Part shown: positions 51,145-60,515 of the stretch, in pieces
Numbering within the stretch: the stretch's first letter is position 1
Layout of the letters: every line of letters starts with the position of its first letter
Origin: UBA4675 sp964601265
GTDB lineage: Bacteria; Bacillota; Clostridia; Christensenellales; Borkfalkiaceae
Assembly: GCA_964601265.1 (NCBI GenBank)
Contig: CAZRMT010000002.1
Coordinates: 1-64,000 of the forward strand
Reading direction: 5' to 3'
DNA length: 64,000 nt
Made by a program: the position numbers and the translations under genes
The notes under the pieces: generated by a model
What the model saw: only the letters and a program-made list of their open reading frames with translations
What the model was told of the DNA's origin: nothing
The model's database searches: none

Positions 51145-52431
51145 TTATGCTATGTTGTTGTTAGCCTTTAAAAAGTCAAAAAGCTTTTCTACGATGATAG
51201 AGTGCTCGATGTACTCAAACTGTCTCGGGTCCATTGACTTTTTGTAGTCTTCGACTTCTTTATTTACCGACTTCGCTTGCTCAGCAACCTTTGCGTCGAT
51301 TTCTTCTTGCGTTGCGGTAAAGCCTTCTTTTGCGATTATCTCTTCAACGACTAATTGTTGTTTAACTCTCTTTAAAGCAGGTTCTTCATAGCCCTTGCGG
51401 AATTCTTCCATAGTCTGTCCGAGATATTTGAGATAATCTTCGAGCTTTATTCCTTGATACATCATTCTGTATTCGGTTTCTTGAATGAACGCGTCTATTT
51501 GTCTATCAATCATAGCACGAGGAATTTCAACTTCGGTGGCGTCGGATATAGCGACGATTAACTTGTCTTCCGTTTCGTTTTTAGCTTTTGCGTCGTTAGC
51601 TTTTTGGAATTTTTCAATCGTCTTAACTTTCCAAGCCTCCAAATTTTCTTCGCCCGTCGCGTCCTTTATGAACTCGTCGTTTACTTCAGGAAGTTCTTTA
51701 ACTTTTATTTCATGAAGTTTTACCGTGAATACGGCTTCTTTTCCCTTAACTTCTTCGGAAGGATAATCGTCGGGGAATTTAACGGTTATATCTTTTTCGT
51801 CGCCGATATTCATTCCTTCTACTTGTTCTTCGAATCCGGGAATAAACGTCTTACTGCCGAGTACCAAAGTTTGCTTTTCCGCTTTTCCGCCCTTGAACTC
51901 TACGCCGTCGATTTTTCCGCAATAATCTATTACGGTAATATCTCCGTTTTGAGTAGCTCTATCGGTTACGGAAATTTCTCTGGAATTTCTTTCCTTTAAT
52001 CTCTCGAGTTCCTTTTCGACGTCTTCTTCCGTAACATTATACACAACTCTTTCTATATTTATACCCGTGTACGCTCCGAGTTTAACTTCGGGTTTTACAG
52101 GAATAACCAATTTAAACGTTACTCCGTTATCGTCGAGTTTATCGATATCGACTTCGGGACGGTCAATATCTTTTATATCCTTTTCCTTAGCTAAAAACTC
52201 TTCGTAATATTTGGGAAGAGCGATATTAACGGCTTCTTCATAGAAAATTCCTTTACCGTAAGCCTGTTCTATTACGTGCTTGGGAGCGTGCCCTTTACGG
52301 AATCCCGGAATATTAAATTTGCCTTTTGTTTTGTTGTAAGCTTGGCTGATTGCTTCCGCCCATTCTTTAGCGTCTATTGTAATTTTTGCTTCTATAGTAC
52401 TTTTTTTACCGTTTTTGAAAGTGTATTTCAT
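51145..52431 (-). CDS. tig: trigger factor
   Basis: The 428-residue ribosome-associated chaperone has an N-terminal ribosome-binding domain ('GFRKGHAPKHVIEQAYG'), a central FKBP-type prolyl isomerase ('DYCGKIDGVEFKGGKAEKQT', 'FIPGFEEQVEGMNIG') and a helical C-terminal domain. It is first of tig-clpP-clpX, a standard order. Confidence 0.97.
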   Translation of the reverse strand: MKYTFKNGKKSTIEAKITIDAKEWAEAISQAYNKTKGKFNIPGFRKGHAPKHVIEQAYGKGIFYEEAVNIALPKYYEEFLAKEKDIKDIDRPEVDIDKLDDNGVTFKLVIPVKPEVKLGAYTGINIERVVYNVTEEDVEKELERLKERNSREISVTDRATQNGDITVIDYCGKIDGVEFKGGKAEKQTLVLGSKTFIPGFEEQVEGMNIGDEKDITVKFPDDYPSEEVKGKEAVFTVKLHEIKVKELPEVNDEFIKDATGEENLEAWKVKTIEKFQKANDAKAKNETEDKLIVAISDATEVEIPRAMIDRQIDAFIQETEYRMMYQGIKLEDYLKYLGQTMEEFRKGYEEPALKRVKQQLVVEEIIAKEGFTATQEEIDAKVAEQAKSVNKEVEDYKKSMDPRQFEYIEHSIIVEKLFDFLKANNNIA

Positions 52432-52464
52432 TTTTTACTCCTATTTCTATCTCAATGCTTAACC

Positions 52465-52493
52465 ATTTTAACACATAAAAAACAAAATGAAAA
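52465..52493 (-). promoter_or_regulatory. predicted tig promoter
   Basis: On the minus strand TTTTCA, 17 bases, TAAAAT with extended TG. It is divergent from the rqcH promoter. Confidence 0.5.
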
Positions 52494-52521
52494 GCATTTT
52501 TAAGTCTTTTTTGTTTTTTAT

Positions 52522-52550
52522 TTTACTTTTTTATCGATTATATATATAAT
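52522..52550 (+). promoter_or_regulatory. predicted rqcH promoter
   Basis: TTTACT, 17 bases, TATAAT, then AAAGGAG before the ATG at 52574. Confidence 0.55.
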
Positions 52551-52573
52551 TATAGCAAAGGAGAATTAAATCT

Positions 52574-54259
52574 ATGGCATTAGACGCTTATAATATTGCA
52601 AAAACCGCTCCGCTTTTAAACACGGAACTAAAAAACGGAAAAATAAATAAAGTTACGCAACCGAACAAAGAAGAAATTTCTCTTTTAATCTATTCAAAAG
52701 GAATGACGAGAAAGCTTGTAATAAGCTCTCACGCAAAGTACGCAAGAATTGCTTTTTCAGACGTCGAAAAAGAAAATCCCGCCGTCGCCCCCAACTTTTG
52801 TATGTTACTTAGAAAGCATTTGATAGGCGGAGAAATTTTAGAGATAAAACAAATAGGTTGGGAAAGAATAATTGCGTTTACAATAGTAAACAAAAACGAA
52901 CTTTTCGAAAAAACCGAAAAAACGCTTTACGTTGAAATAATGGGTAAATATTCCAACGTAATTCTCACGGAAAACGACTTAATTTTAGGAGCTTTGAAAA
53001 ACACCACTTTAGAAGTTAACGCCGTAAGACCGCTTTTTACGGGAATGAAATATACTCTACCTAAAAAACAAGATAAATGCGAGCCGTTCGATAAAGAAAA
53101 TGCTTTAAAAACACTAAAAATTTTTAACGGTGAAAATTTGGGAGAATATATCTTTAAAAATTTTAGCGGAATATCTTTAATTACCGCTCAAGAAATTGCC
53201 TTTAGATTTTCTCCGTTTTTAAACACGCTTGAAATGTTTTATGAAAAGTTTATTGACTTTTTATTAAAAGAACCGATAAAACCGTGTATTATATCATCTT
53301 TAAACTTTACGGATTTTTCTGCGTGCGATTTATCTCAATTTTCGGGAAAAGAGAAAAAAAGTTACGACGATTTATTACTATGCCAAAAAGAATTTTTTGA
53401 CAACGAGGAAACGAAAAAAGACTTTTCCTTAAAACAAAACTCGCTTTTGGCAAAAATAAATTCTCACTTAAAAAAACATGAAAAAAAGCGTATTGCGATT
53501 TTTGAAACAATACAAAACAGTGAAAATTTCGAAGAAAACAGAATAAAAGGAGAACTGATTTTAGCAAATATTTATAAAATTAAAAAGGGCGAAAAAAATG
53601 TTACCCTTTTAAACTATTACACAAACGAAGAAGTTAAAATAACGCTTGACGAAAAACTTTCCCCGCAAGAAAACGCCAACAAATATTACAAAAAATATAA
53701 CAAACAAAAATCGGCTATAAAATATGCAGAGAAAAATTTAGCCGAAACGGAAAAGGAAATAAATTATCTTAATTCCGTTAAAAGCGAAATACTTTCTTGC
53801 GATACGCTTGCCGATTTAAAGTTTATCGAAAGTGAAATGCTTACGCAAGGGATTATTCCTTCCAAAACGAAAACGAAGACAAAAACTCAACCGTTCCGCT
53901 ACTATTCTTTTAAAGGTTATACGGTAATCGTCGGGAAAAACAACGTTGCAAACGATACTTTAAGAGAAAATTCTAACGGTAACGATTTATGGTTTCACAC
54001 GAAACGTTATCACTCTGCGTTCGTGGTGGCAAAATACGAGGGAAAACCGTTTACCGACGACTTAAAAGCTTTTTGCGCTTCTTTATGCGTTTATTATAGC
54101 GAAAATAAAGCGAGCGGAAAAACCGAAGTGGATTACACGTATATAAAAAGAGTAAAAAAACCGCCGTCATCTCGACCGGGAACGGTGATATATACGGGAG
54201 AGGAAAGCATTTTTGCAACGGCAAACAGTCAAAAAGAATACGAAATTTTCCCAAAATAA
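52574..54259 (+). CDS. rqcH: RqcH/NFACT ribosome quality-control protein
   Basis: The 561-residue protein has NFACT-N ('MALDAYNIAKTAPLLNTELK', 'NFCMLLRKHLIGGEI'), a central coiled coil (about 275-420) and C-terminal NFACT-R ('FKGYTVIVGKNNVANDTL', 'GNDLWFHTKRYHSAFVV', 'VKKPPSSRPGTVIY'). In bacteria RqcH binds obstructed 50S subunits and adds C-terminal alanine tails that target the nascent chain to ClpXP. It is often labelled fibronectin-binding protein. Its location divergent from tig-clpP-clpX fits this pathway. Confidence 0.94.
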   Translation: MALDAYNIAKTAPLLNTELKNGKINKVTQPNKEEISLLIYSKGMTRKLVISSHAKYARIAFSDVEKENPAVAPNFCMLLRKHLIGGEILEIKQIGWERIIAFTIVNKNELFEKTEKTLYVEIMGKYSNVILTENDLILGALKNTTLEVNAVRPLFTGMKYTLPKKQDKCEPFDKENALKTLKIFNGENLGEYIFKNFSGISLITAQEIAFRFSPFLNTLEMFYEKFIDFLLKEPIKPCIISSLNFTDFSACDLSQFSGKEKKSYDDLLLCQKEFFDNEETKKDFSLKQNSLLAKINSHLKKHEKKRIAIFETIQNSENFEENRIKGELILANIYKIKKGEKNVTLLNYYTNEEVKITLDEKLSPQENANKYYKKYNKQKSAIKYAEKNLAETEKEINYLNSVKSEILSCDTLADLKFIESEMLTQGIIPSKTKTKTKTQPFRYYSFKGYTVIVGKNNVANDTLRENSNGNDLWFHTKRYHSAFVVAKYEGKPFTDDLKAFCASLCVYYSENKASGKTEVDYTYIKRVKKPPSSRPGTVIYTGEESIFATANSQKEYEIFPK

Positions 54260-54265
54260 ACCTAA

Positions 54266-54293
54266 TAGGCGGAAGCAAAAATGCTTCCGCCTA
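54266..54293. terminator. hairpin between convergent rqcH and surface cluster
   Basis: TAGGCGGAAGCA/TGCTTCCGCCTA is a perfect 12-bp stem with a short loop. T tracts are lacking, but the position between convergent genes and the shared core with 60485-60510 support a bidirectional terminator. Confidence 0.6.
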
Positions 54294-54305
54294 AACTTAT
54301 AAAAT

Positions 54306-55157
54306 TTAACATTTACCGCTTACGCTAAAATTAGTAAACGATACGTTTTGAGTTGCTGTTCGAACACCGTACCCCGAACCTTTAAGAAAACTATACTCGG
54401 AAAAAGCAATATACAATTTTTCGTTTACGTAACAATATAAATCCGTACCGTTTAACGTTACTTTTAACGTATATTCGTTTTCGGCATTATAATTTTCGAT
54501 AGGCACGACTTTTTCAGCCGTCCACGAACCGTTGTCAACTTTGCCGAGATACGCGTTACCCTCTATATTTATAAAAAAGAAATAATACGAAACGCCGTTT
54601 TCCCAAAAAGAGGCGTTGCCGTTATTTTCCAAACAAACTATAATACCGCTGTCTGACGCATCGGGAGAGTTCACCGTCACTTCAATCGTCCCTCTATCGA
54701 AATCCTCGTCGACGTTTGCCAATATCGTTTCTCCGCCACAAGAATTATATCCGTTTTCAAGCGTAACAATCTCCCCCTTTATAAGTGAAAGATTATCGTC
54801 GTAAACCTTTTCCCATAACGCCGTTATTTCCAAATTTTCCGTAATAGGTTTTGAAAAGTCAAACTCTTCTCCCTTTGCAAACCAACCTAAAAACACGTTA
54901 TCGTCAAAAACGGGATTTTCGGGCTTTTGTATAACGCCGTCTTTTTTTACCAGATATTCCTTTATTTCGGAACCGTTGTTTTCATTTATCTTAACTATAA
55001 GATTTTCCTCTTGTTCTCCACCGCTTAAATCGCTATCCGTAAAAGAACTGTCGGAGCTTAAACTTTCGGAGGGCGTAGTGTATATCGAACAACAACAAAG
55101 CCCTAAACAAATCGCTAAAATAAACACGATTAAACTTTTCTTTATACGTTTTTTCAT
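54306..55157 (-). CDS. surface lipoprotein with InlB repeat and concanavalin-like domain
   Basis: The 283-residue protein has a signal peptide with three adjacent Cys at 21-23, so a lipid anchor is likely. A Ser/Asp-rich linker precedes an InlB B-repeat (about 50-118, 'VFLGWFAKGEEF'). A C-terminal beta-sandwich (about 122-283) ends 'GYGVRTATQNVSFTNFSVSG', like CBM66/DUF1080 domains. Binding of glycan outside the cell is the likely role. It is third gene of the cluster controlled from 59.3 kb. Confidence 0.7.
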   Translation of the reverse strand: MKKRIKKSLIVFILAICLGLCCCSIYTTPSESLSSDSSFTDSDLSGGEQEENLIVKINENNGSEIKEYLVKKDGVIQKPENPVFDDNVFLGWFAKGEEFDFSKPITENLEITALWEKVYDDNLSLIKGEIVTLENGYNSCGGETILANVDEDFDRGTIEVTVNSPDASDSGIIVCLENNGNASFWENGVSYYFFFINIEGNAYLGKVDNGSWTAEKVVPIENYNAENEYTLKVTLNGTDLYCYVNEKLYIAFSEYSFLKGSGYGVRTATQNVSFTNFSVSGKC

Positions 55158-55178
55158 TTTTCTCCTTACTCCTCCGAC

Positions 55179-56882
55179 TTACCCTTTTATTTCTTCAAAA
55201 GACATACTGAATTGTCCGCTTAAATTGTAACAAGCGTCGTATTCGGGGCTGTAATAACAAAAATACATAGTTTTAGTTCTTTCGTTAACTTTTATTACGA
55301 GCAACGTATTCATTGCGCTTGTCATCATTGCGCCCTGTGCGTCAACTAAAAAAGAAGTTACCGTATTCCCGTTTATTCCTTTATCTTGTCTCATAACAAT
55401 ATAGTCGCTACAAAGATGTCCGCTAAACACCATAAACACATTGGAATGTTTCTTTAAGCATTTTTCCCACATATCGACTGCATTATTGCTTTTATCGTAA
55501 TTTATAGTTATGGTAGGCGAATGTTTATCGTCACCGTCCACAAGACTTCCGTCAGGCTCTACGTAACTATGCGTAGTAACTATTACTCTCGAATTCGGAT
55601 GCTCGCTTATAATTCTATCCGCCCAGTTTACAACGTTGGTTCTCGGTCCGTACTCTAAACACATAATCAGATATTCAACGTTACCGATTTTTATTAACGA
55701 ATAGTAATTATCCATACATCCATTTTTAAACGCCCCGCCGAAATATTCTGTTTTACTGTATTTATCATAGGAAAAATATTTGTTAAACATAGTCGTGCTT
55801 CTGTCTTTCGTCGCCCAGTTATCGTAATCGTGATTACCGAGTATCACCGAATAAGGAACCTTTCCGTCCAACATAGAAATGTACTTGCTAGCGTCTTGCC
55901 ATTCTTTTTCGGTTGCCTCGGGATTTACGGAATACTTACTTTCAACCATATCGCCCAAATACATTACGAATTGCGTATTTAATTCCTCGGCGCTATCTAC
56001 TATCCATTGACTTTGCTGTTTAAAATTATCTTTTTTCCAGTAGTTCATCGCTTGCATATCGGGAACAACCATTAACGTATAATCGTAATCTTCGACTTGT
56101 TGCACTTCAACGTATCTATCGTAAGTATTTACCTTACAATTATTTTTCGTGTCGGCAGTATCTTCAATAAGCGTATTATCGAAACTCCATTCTTTACCGA
56201 AATACCAATTTGACGCAAGCCCCGCTCTTTGAGAAGAAGTTATTTCTTTACTTTTCATATCTTCTTTTATCGTGGACAGACTTTGCTTCGTCGAGTAAAC
56301 GGTTATTTGCTCGATTTTTCCGTAAAAAGGCGTTTTTTCATTATACCAGTTATTCCAATCCGTCCCCACGCCGAATTTCATACCGCAAACGCTTTCTCCA
56401 AGCTCTACGTCAACTTCTTCGGCAAGCGTGCCGTTTACGTAATAATAAAGTTTTTTATTCTCTTTATCTCTAACGATAGCAACGTGAGTCCACTCGTCGT
56501 TTCTTAAATCAACGCTTTCAAAAGTGTGAACGTACCTTCCGTTATTCCAATATAAAAGAAAATTACCTTTTGTTCCCACTCCGAAATTTACGCTCCCCGC
56601 ATAGCCTTTGTCAGCGTTATAGTAATTGCCGAATATTACTCCGCCCACGATATTATCCGCAAGAGAGGACGGTAACTGTATCCACGCTTCAAACGTATTA
56701 ATAGTTTGCTCGTACGCCCTTTCGGTTTCATACATTATCCTATCGGTTACGATAGAATAAACCTTTTTCCCGTTTTTTAACGAATATGCGCTTACCCTAT
56801 CGGAAGGCAGTCTGACAAAAGACGTGAGCGTTAACGATAATATTAACGAAAAAATTAAAAATACGTGTTTTTTAGTCATCAT
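55179..56882 (-). CDS. secreted LamG-metallophosphoesterase
   Basis: In this 567-residue protein, a signal peptide (about 1-30) is followed by a LamG/concanavalin domain (about 50-215: 'NTFEAWIQLPSSLADNIVGG', 'NDEWTHVAIVRDK') and a calcineurin-like phosphoesterase domain (about 265-550). The metal ligands are in sequence: PDMQ (about 275), GDMV (about 309), GNHD (about 349), TTHSY (about 438) and SGHLC (about 486). It probably hydrolyses phosphate esters or phosphodiesters outside the cell, with the LamG part holding a glycan or wall polymer. The substrate is unknown; teichoic-acid-like or phosphoglycan material would fit. Confidence 0.85.
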   Translation of the reverse strand: MMTKKHVFLIFSLILSLTLTSFVRLPSDRVSAYSLKNGKKVYSIVTDRIMYETERAYEQTINTFEAWIQLPSSLADNIVGGVIFGNYYNADKGYAGSVNFGVGTKGNFLLYWNNGRYVHTFESVDLRNDEWTHVAIVRDKENKKLYYYVNGTLAEEVDVELGESVCGMKFGVGTDWNNWYNEKTPFYGKIEQITVYSTKQSLSTIKEDMKSKEITSSQRAGLASNWYFGKEWSFDNTLIEDTADTKNNCKVNTYDRYVEVQQVEDYDYTLMVVPDMQAMNYWKKDNFKQQSQWIVDSAEELNTQFVMYLGDMVESKYSVNPEATEKEWQDASKYISMLDGKVPYSVILGNHDYDNWATKDRSTTMFNKYFSYDKYSKTEYFGGAFKNGCMDNYYSLIKIGNVEYLIMCLEYGPRTNVVNWADRIISEHPNSRVIVTTHSYVEPDGSLVDGDDKHSPTITINYDKSNNAVDMWEKCLKKHSNVFMVFSGHLCSDYIVMRQDKGINGNTVTSFLVDAQGAMMTSAMNTLLVIKVNERTKTMYFCYYSPEYDACYNLSGQFSMSFEEIKG

Positions 56883-56898
56883 TATGTTCTCCTTTATT

Positions 56899-59277
56899 TT
56901 ATTCGTCGTAGGAAATAAAACTCATATTAGAAAATACCGTACCTATCGAATATGCGTTAAATCCGACGCCTATACACTTTTCATTGTCGGCAAAAAGCGA
57001 AAGTCCTTCCGTAGCCGTATAAGTGTATACACACTCCCCGTCTAAATATATTTTAATATATTCGGGCATAATTTCTATACCTAAATTAAACGTAAGAGAA
57101 TCTGTTTCTCCTGAAGAAAACGCTTTATTTTTCGCATAATACTCGCCGAGTTTTCCCTCGGTAGCTTCCTTATAGCTTATAACCGCAAGCGTACCTTTCG
57201 TTCCGTCGGGCTTTCCGCTATAAACGCCGTTGTTTATCGTAGTTAGCGTAAAATTAGAATTCGCTTTTGCATTGTGATGCAAGTAATAACAACATATACT
57301 GCTATTTGCGTAATCCACCAAGCTTTCGGACGAAGGAACGTAGGCATTGATATACAAGCCGAGCCTCGTATTGTTTTTATCCGTTATCGTAATATCGGCC
57401 AACCATTTTCCGTAACGCCCGCTTATTCCGTCCACGGTTGTAGCGGCTTTAAGTCCCGTAGAAGTATAAGTTCCTCCGTCCGCACTTATCGTAAAGCCAT
57501 TTTTACTCGTTTCCTTTTGCTCTTCGATAGCCGTCATTTTAATAAATTTATATTCCGCAAATAACGTTCCTACGGTAGCGGAAGTAAAACCGACGCCCAC
57601 GCATTTATCGTTATCGTCAAACAAGCCCAGACCGTCTTTTTCTTCATATTCGATTATCGTTTCTCCGTCAAGATAAACTTTTATATAAGTATTGAGAACC
57701 TCTATTGCCAAATTAAAAGTCAGCGTATTGCTTTCTCCGTCTAAAAACGCTTTGTTTTTTGCATAATACTCACCTAGTTTTCCCTCGCTAGCCTCGGTAT
57801 AGCTTTTAACTTTTAAACTACCCGTTGTCCCGTCCGGTTTACCGCCGTAAACGCCGTTGTTAATCGTCGTTAGCGTAAAGTTGGCGTTTGCTTTTACGTT
57901 ATGGTGAATATAATAACCGCAAATTTCATTATTTGAAAACAATACCGTTTCTTCGGAACGGGGAACAAACGCATTTATAAGCAATCCGACCCTACTGTTA
58001 GTAACGTCGCTTATCGTAATATCCGTAGACCATTTCCCGTATTTTCCGCAAAGGTTATCAATAGTAACCGTGGCATTCTTATCCACGCTTTTATATTTTC
58101 CGTCCGAATATGCGTAATAACCGTTATATGAGGCGACTTTTTCAAATTTTGCATATAAAGTCAAGTCGGAACTTAAACCGTTTGCGTTTATTATTTGCGT
58201 ATTATAATCTTTATCCGAAAACCACCCGACAAACTCATATCCGTTTTCGGCAAGTTCGGGAAGATATACTTTTTCGTCTGCGGTATAAAGTCTTTTTTCG
58301 ACTTCTTTTTCGGTTAAACCGTTTACGTAAGTAGCGACGAAAGTTCTGTTTGAAAACTCGTTAGCGTTAAACGTTATATTTTTAGCGCAATTACCCGCAA
58401 CGTTCGTCCTAACGCCCACTTGACTTCCTAAAACCGTACCCAATAATTGCCCGTCATAAGCAAAAACTTGTGCTCCGTCTATCGACAAAATTGTTTTTGT
58501 AGGCGTAAAATCTACCGAAAAAACCGTTGTCAATACTCCGCCGAAATTTTTCCAATTAGACCATTTTAATTGCCACGATTGCGGTAAAACGGTTAAAGCA
58601 ATCGTTTTTAATGCGTTATAATCGCCGTCTTTTACCTTTGCCAGCTGTACTCCGCCGTTAGTCGGATTTAAATGGAAATACCAGTACTCGCAATCGTTCG
58701 TATAAATATAGTCGCTTTCCCCGTATGCCAAATTCCATATTACGCCTATTCCGCTAGTAGATTCGTTTTTAATATCCAACGTAACCGAAAGCGTGCCGTA
58801 ATATCCTCCGACTATATTTTTTGCAGGGCGTATCCCTGCCTTTTTTGAAGTATACGTTTGCGTAGCGTCGTTATAACTCCAACTAAACATTTGTGGCATA
58901 TCGTATTTTGCATAAAAAGCCATAGAATGAGAGGGCATTACAAAGTTTTCGGAAACGACGTTTTCTTGCCACTCGTCAAGCCAACAGACAAACGGTAGCA
59001 AATCCCCTTCGTAGACGTAATTTTGAGGTTTTTGCCAAGCGGAAACGTCAACCGTTTCGCCCGCTTTATATTTTACTACCGTATAATCGTCGTCCGTATA
59101 ATATAACCTTATATCATACTCGTTTTCAGCATTTCCGCTTAAATCGCTAAACGAATTTGAACTTTCAACGTCACCGCTTGCCTTATTTGAACTCGAATTA
59201 CTCTCCGAAACAACCGAACAAGCCGTTAAAGAAAGCATAAAGACAATAAATAAAAAAACAATCAATATTTTTTTCAT
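56899..59277 (-). CDS. modular surface lipoprotein with InlB repeats and three LamG-like domains
   Basis: ATG at 59277 is chosen (GGAGG 9 bases upstream; signal MKKILIVFLFIVFMLSLTAC with Cys20), giving 792 residues. The order is: Ser-rich linker, InlB-like repeat (about 38-112), concanavalin-like domain (about 115-312), second InlB repeat (about 313-384, 'NGYEFVGWFSDKDY'), then two closely related concanavalin-like domains (about 386-582 and 583-792) sharing 'NFTLTTINNGVY' and 'EGKLGEYYAKNKAF'. The last two are a recent internal duplication. No catalytic motif is present. It is first gene of the second surface cluster. Confidence 0.75.
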   Translation of the reverse strand: MKKILIVFLFIVFMLSLTACSVVSESNSSSNKASGDVESSNSFSDLSGNAENEYDIRLYYTDDDYTVVKYKAGETVDVSAWQKPQNYVYEGDLLPFVCWLDEWQENVVSENFVMPSHSMAFYAKYDMPQMFSWSYNDATQTYTSKKAGIRPAKNIVGGYYGTLSVTLDIKNESTSGIGVIWNLAYGESDYIYTNDCEYWYFHLNPTNGGVQLAKVKDGDYNALKTIALTVLPQSWQLKWSNWKNFGGVLTTVFSVDFTPTKTILSIDGAQVFAYDGQLLGTVLGSQVGVRTNVAGNCAKNITFNANEFSNRTFVATYVNGLTEKEVEKRLYTADEKVYLPELAENGYEFVGWFSDKDYNTQIINANGLSSDLTLYAKFEKVASYNGYYAYSDGKYKSVDKNATVTIDNLCGKYGKWSTDITISDVTNSRVGLLINAFVPRSEETVLFSNNEICGYYIHHNVKANANFTLTTINNGVYGGKPDGTTGSLKVKSYTEASEGKLGEYYAKNKAFLDGESNTLTFNLAIEVLNTYIKVYLDGETIIEYEEKDGLGLFDDNDKCVGVGFTSATVGTLFAEYKFIKMTAIEEQKETSKNGFTISADGGTYTSTGLKAATTVDGISGRYGKWLADITITDKNNTRLGLYINAYVPSSESLVDYANSSICCYYLHHNAKANSNFTLTTINNGVYSGKPDGTKGTLAVISYKEATEGKLGEYYAKNKAFSSGETDSLTFNLGIEIMPEYIKIYLDGECVYTYTATEGLSLFADNEKCIGVGFNAYSIGTVFSNMSFISYDE

Positions 59278-59298
59278 AGCGTTTTCCTCCGCATTTTT

Positions 59299-59327
59299 AT
59301 TATACACCAATACTTATAAAATTCTAA
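59299..59327 (-). promoter_or_regulatory. predicted promoter of the second surface cluster
   Basis: On the minus strand TTAGAA, 17 bases, TATAAT, about 22 bases before the chosen ATG. Confidence 0.5.
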
Positions 59328-59365
59328 AAAAATTATGAATACAACAAAAAACCAAAAGTATATTC

Positions 59366-59388
59366 CAATATTTATTGTAATTCACTTG
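59366..59388. promoter_or_regulatory. small palindrome and CACTTG half-site, candidate regulator binding region
   Basis: CAATATTTATTG (59366-59377) is an imperfect-centre palindrome (CAATA-TT-TATTG). CACTTG (59383-59388) matches one half of the palindrome CACTTCAAGTG in front of the paralogous regulator at 14.6 kb. It overlaps the -35 box of the regulator promoter. Evidence is weak. Confidence 0.25.
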
Positions 59389-59414
59389 CTCTTAGTTTAA
59401 CGTTATGTTATAAT
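59386..59414 (+). promoter_or_regulatory. predicted promoter of the second ArsR-type regulator
   Basis: TTGCTC, 17 bases, TATAAT with extended TG (TGTTATAAT). Confidence 0.6.
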
Positions 59415-59448
59415 CAAAAAAATTTTAAACGCTTTTTAGGAGAAAAAA

Positions 59449-60477
59449 ATGGATACACCCGAAAAAATCAAAAATACCCGATTAAAATCGCTTAACCTAT
59501 ACGAGGACGAAGAAAGCATTGCAAACATTGCCTCGGCTTTATCCGTCCCCGCAAGAAGAAATATTCTAAAACTTATAAATATGTCGAATTATTCTATAAA
59601 TGAAATTGCAGAAAAGTTAAACATGCCCGTTTCAACCGCATCTTTCCACGTAAAAGTTCTTGTAAATGCGGGATTGTTAAACTATTCTAACGCAACGAAA
59701 AAAATCGGAAACGAAAAAAGGTTAACTTTAAATAATTACCTCTTTACGATATACACGGGACAACCCGACGAAAAAGCCTTTCAAAAAAACGAAAAAGTAA
59801 CTATTGATATTCCGATAGGCAGTTATACAAATTATTCTATCGACGAAACGCCTTGCGGAATTACCACCGCCGAAAATATTTTATTGGTTTCCGACTATCC
59901 TTGTATTTTTTCTTCTCCACAAAGATTTAAAGCAGGTCTTATTTGGCTTAAAAAAGGTTTTTTGGAATACTCCGTTCCGTTACTGAATTTTTCAGGCTCT
60001 AGCGTCGGCAAAAACAAAGCTATTTATTTTAACGACTTAAAATCGATTACATCATTGTGTTTCAGTTTTGAGATTTGTTCGGAATACGCCGGCTACAACC
60101 ACAATTATAAAAGCGATATTACTTTTAGCGTAAACGGAATAGATTTATGCACCTATACAAGCCTCGGAGATTTCGGAGAAAGGAGAGGTAAACTCACCCC
60201 CGAGTGGTGGGCTGACACAAACACGCAATACGGACTACTGCAAAACGTAGATATTCGTTTTGACGGAACTTACCTAAACGAAAAAAGAGTGTCCGACGTT
60301 TGCGTTGAGGATTTAAACGTAACGAGCAACGACGTTTTAATTTTCCGCATTTCCGTAAAAGACGACGCAAAACACGTAGGCGGATTTAATTTATTCGGAA
60401 AAGAGTTCGGCGATTATCCGCAAGACGTAAACCTAACGATAACTTACCAACAACAAACAAAGAAAATAGAAATATAA
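59449..60477 (+). CDS. ArsR-type winged-helix regulator with large C-terminal domain (paralogue 2)
   Basis: The 342-residue paralogue of the protein at 14723-15703 has winged helix 'IASALSVPARRNILKLINM' and 'INEIAEKLNMPVSTASFHVK' (about 25-100), then the same beta-rich domain: 'ICSEYAGYNHNYKSDITFSV', 'NGIDLCTYTSLGDFGERRGK', 'LTPEWW', 'YGLLQNVDI', 'DDAKHVGGFNLFGKEFGDY'. It lacks ArsR metal-binding Cys motifs. It stands divergent from a cluster of surface lipoproteins and a LamG phosphoesterase, the same context as its relative. A role as sensor of a glycan-derived signal is inferred. The ribosome site is AGGAG. Confidence 0.75.
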   Translation: MDTPEKIKNTRLKSLNLYEDEESIANIASALSVPARRNILKLINMSNYSINEIAEKLNMPVSTASFHVKVLVNAGLLNYSNATKKIGNEKRLTLNNYLFTIYTGQPDEKAFQKNEKVTIDIPIGSYTNYSIDETPCGITTAENILLVSDYPCIFSSPQRFKAGLIWLKKGFLEYSVPLLNFSGSSVGKNKAIYFNDLKSITSLCFSFEICSEYAGYNHNYKSDITFSVNGIDLCTYTSLGDFGERRGKLTPEWWADTNTQYGLLQNVDIRFDGTYLNEKRVSDVCVEDLNVTSNDVLIFRISVKDDAKHVGGFNLFGKEFGDYPQDVNLTITYQQQTKKIEI

Positions 60478-60484
60478 AAAATTC

Positions 60485-60510
60485 GGGCGGAAGCAATTTA
60501 GCTTCCGCCC
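60485..60510. terminator. bidirectional terminator between regulator and pseudouridine synthase
   Basis: GGGCGGAAGC/GCTTCCGCCC with loop AATTTA. TATCTTT follows on the plus strand, and AATTTTTT on the minus strand. Confidence 0.85.
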
Positions 60511-60515
60511 TATCT

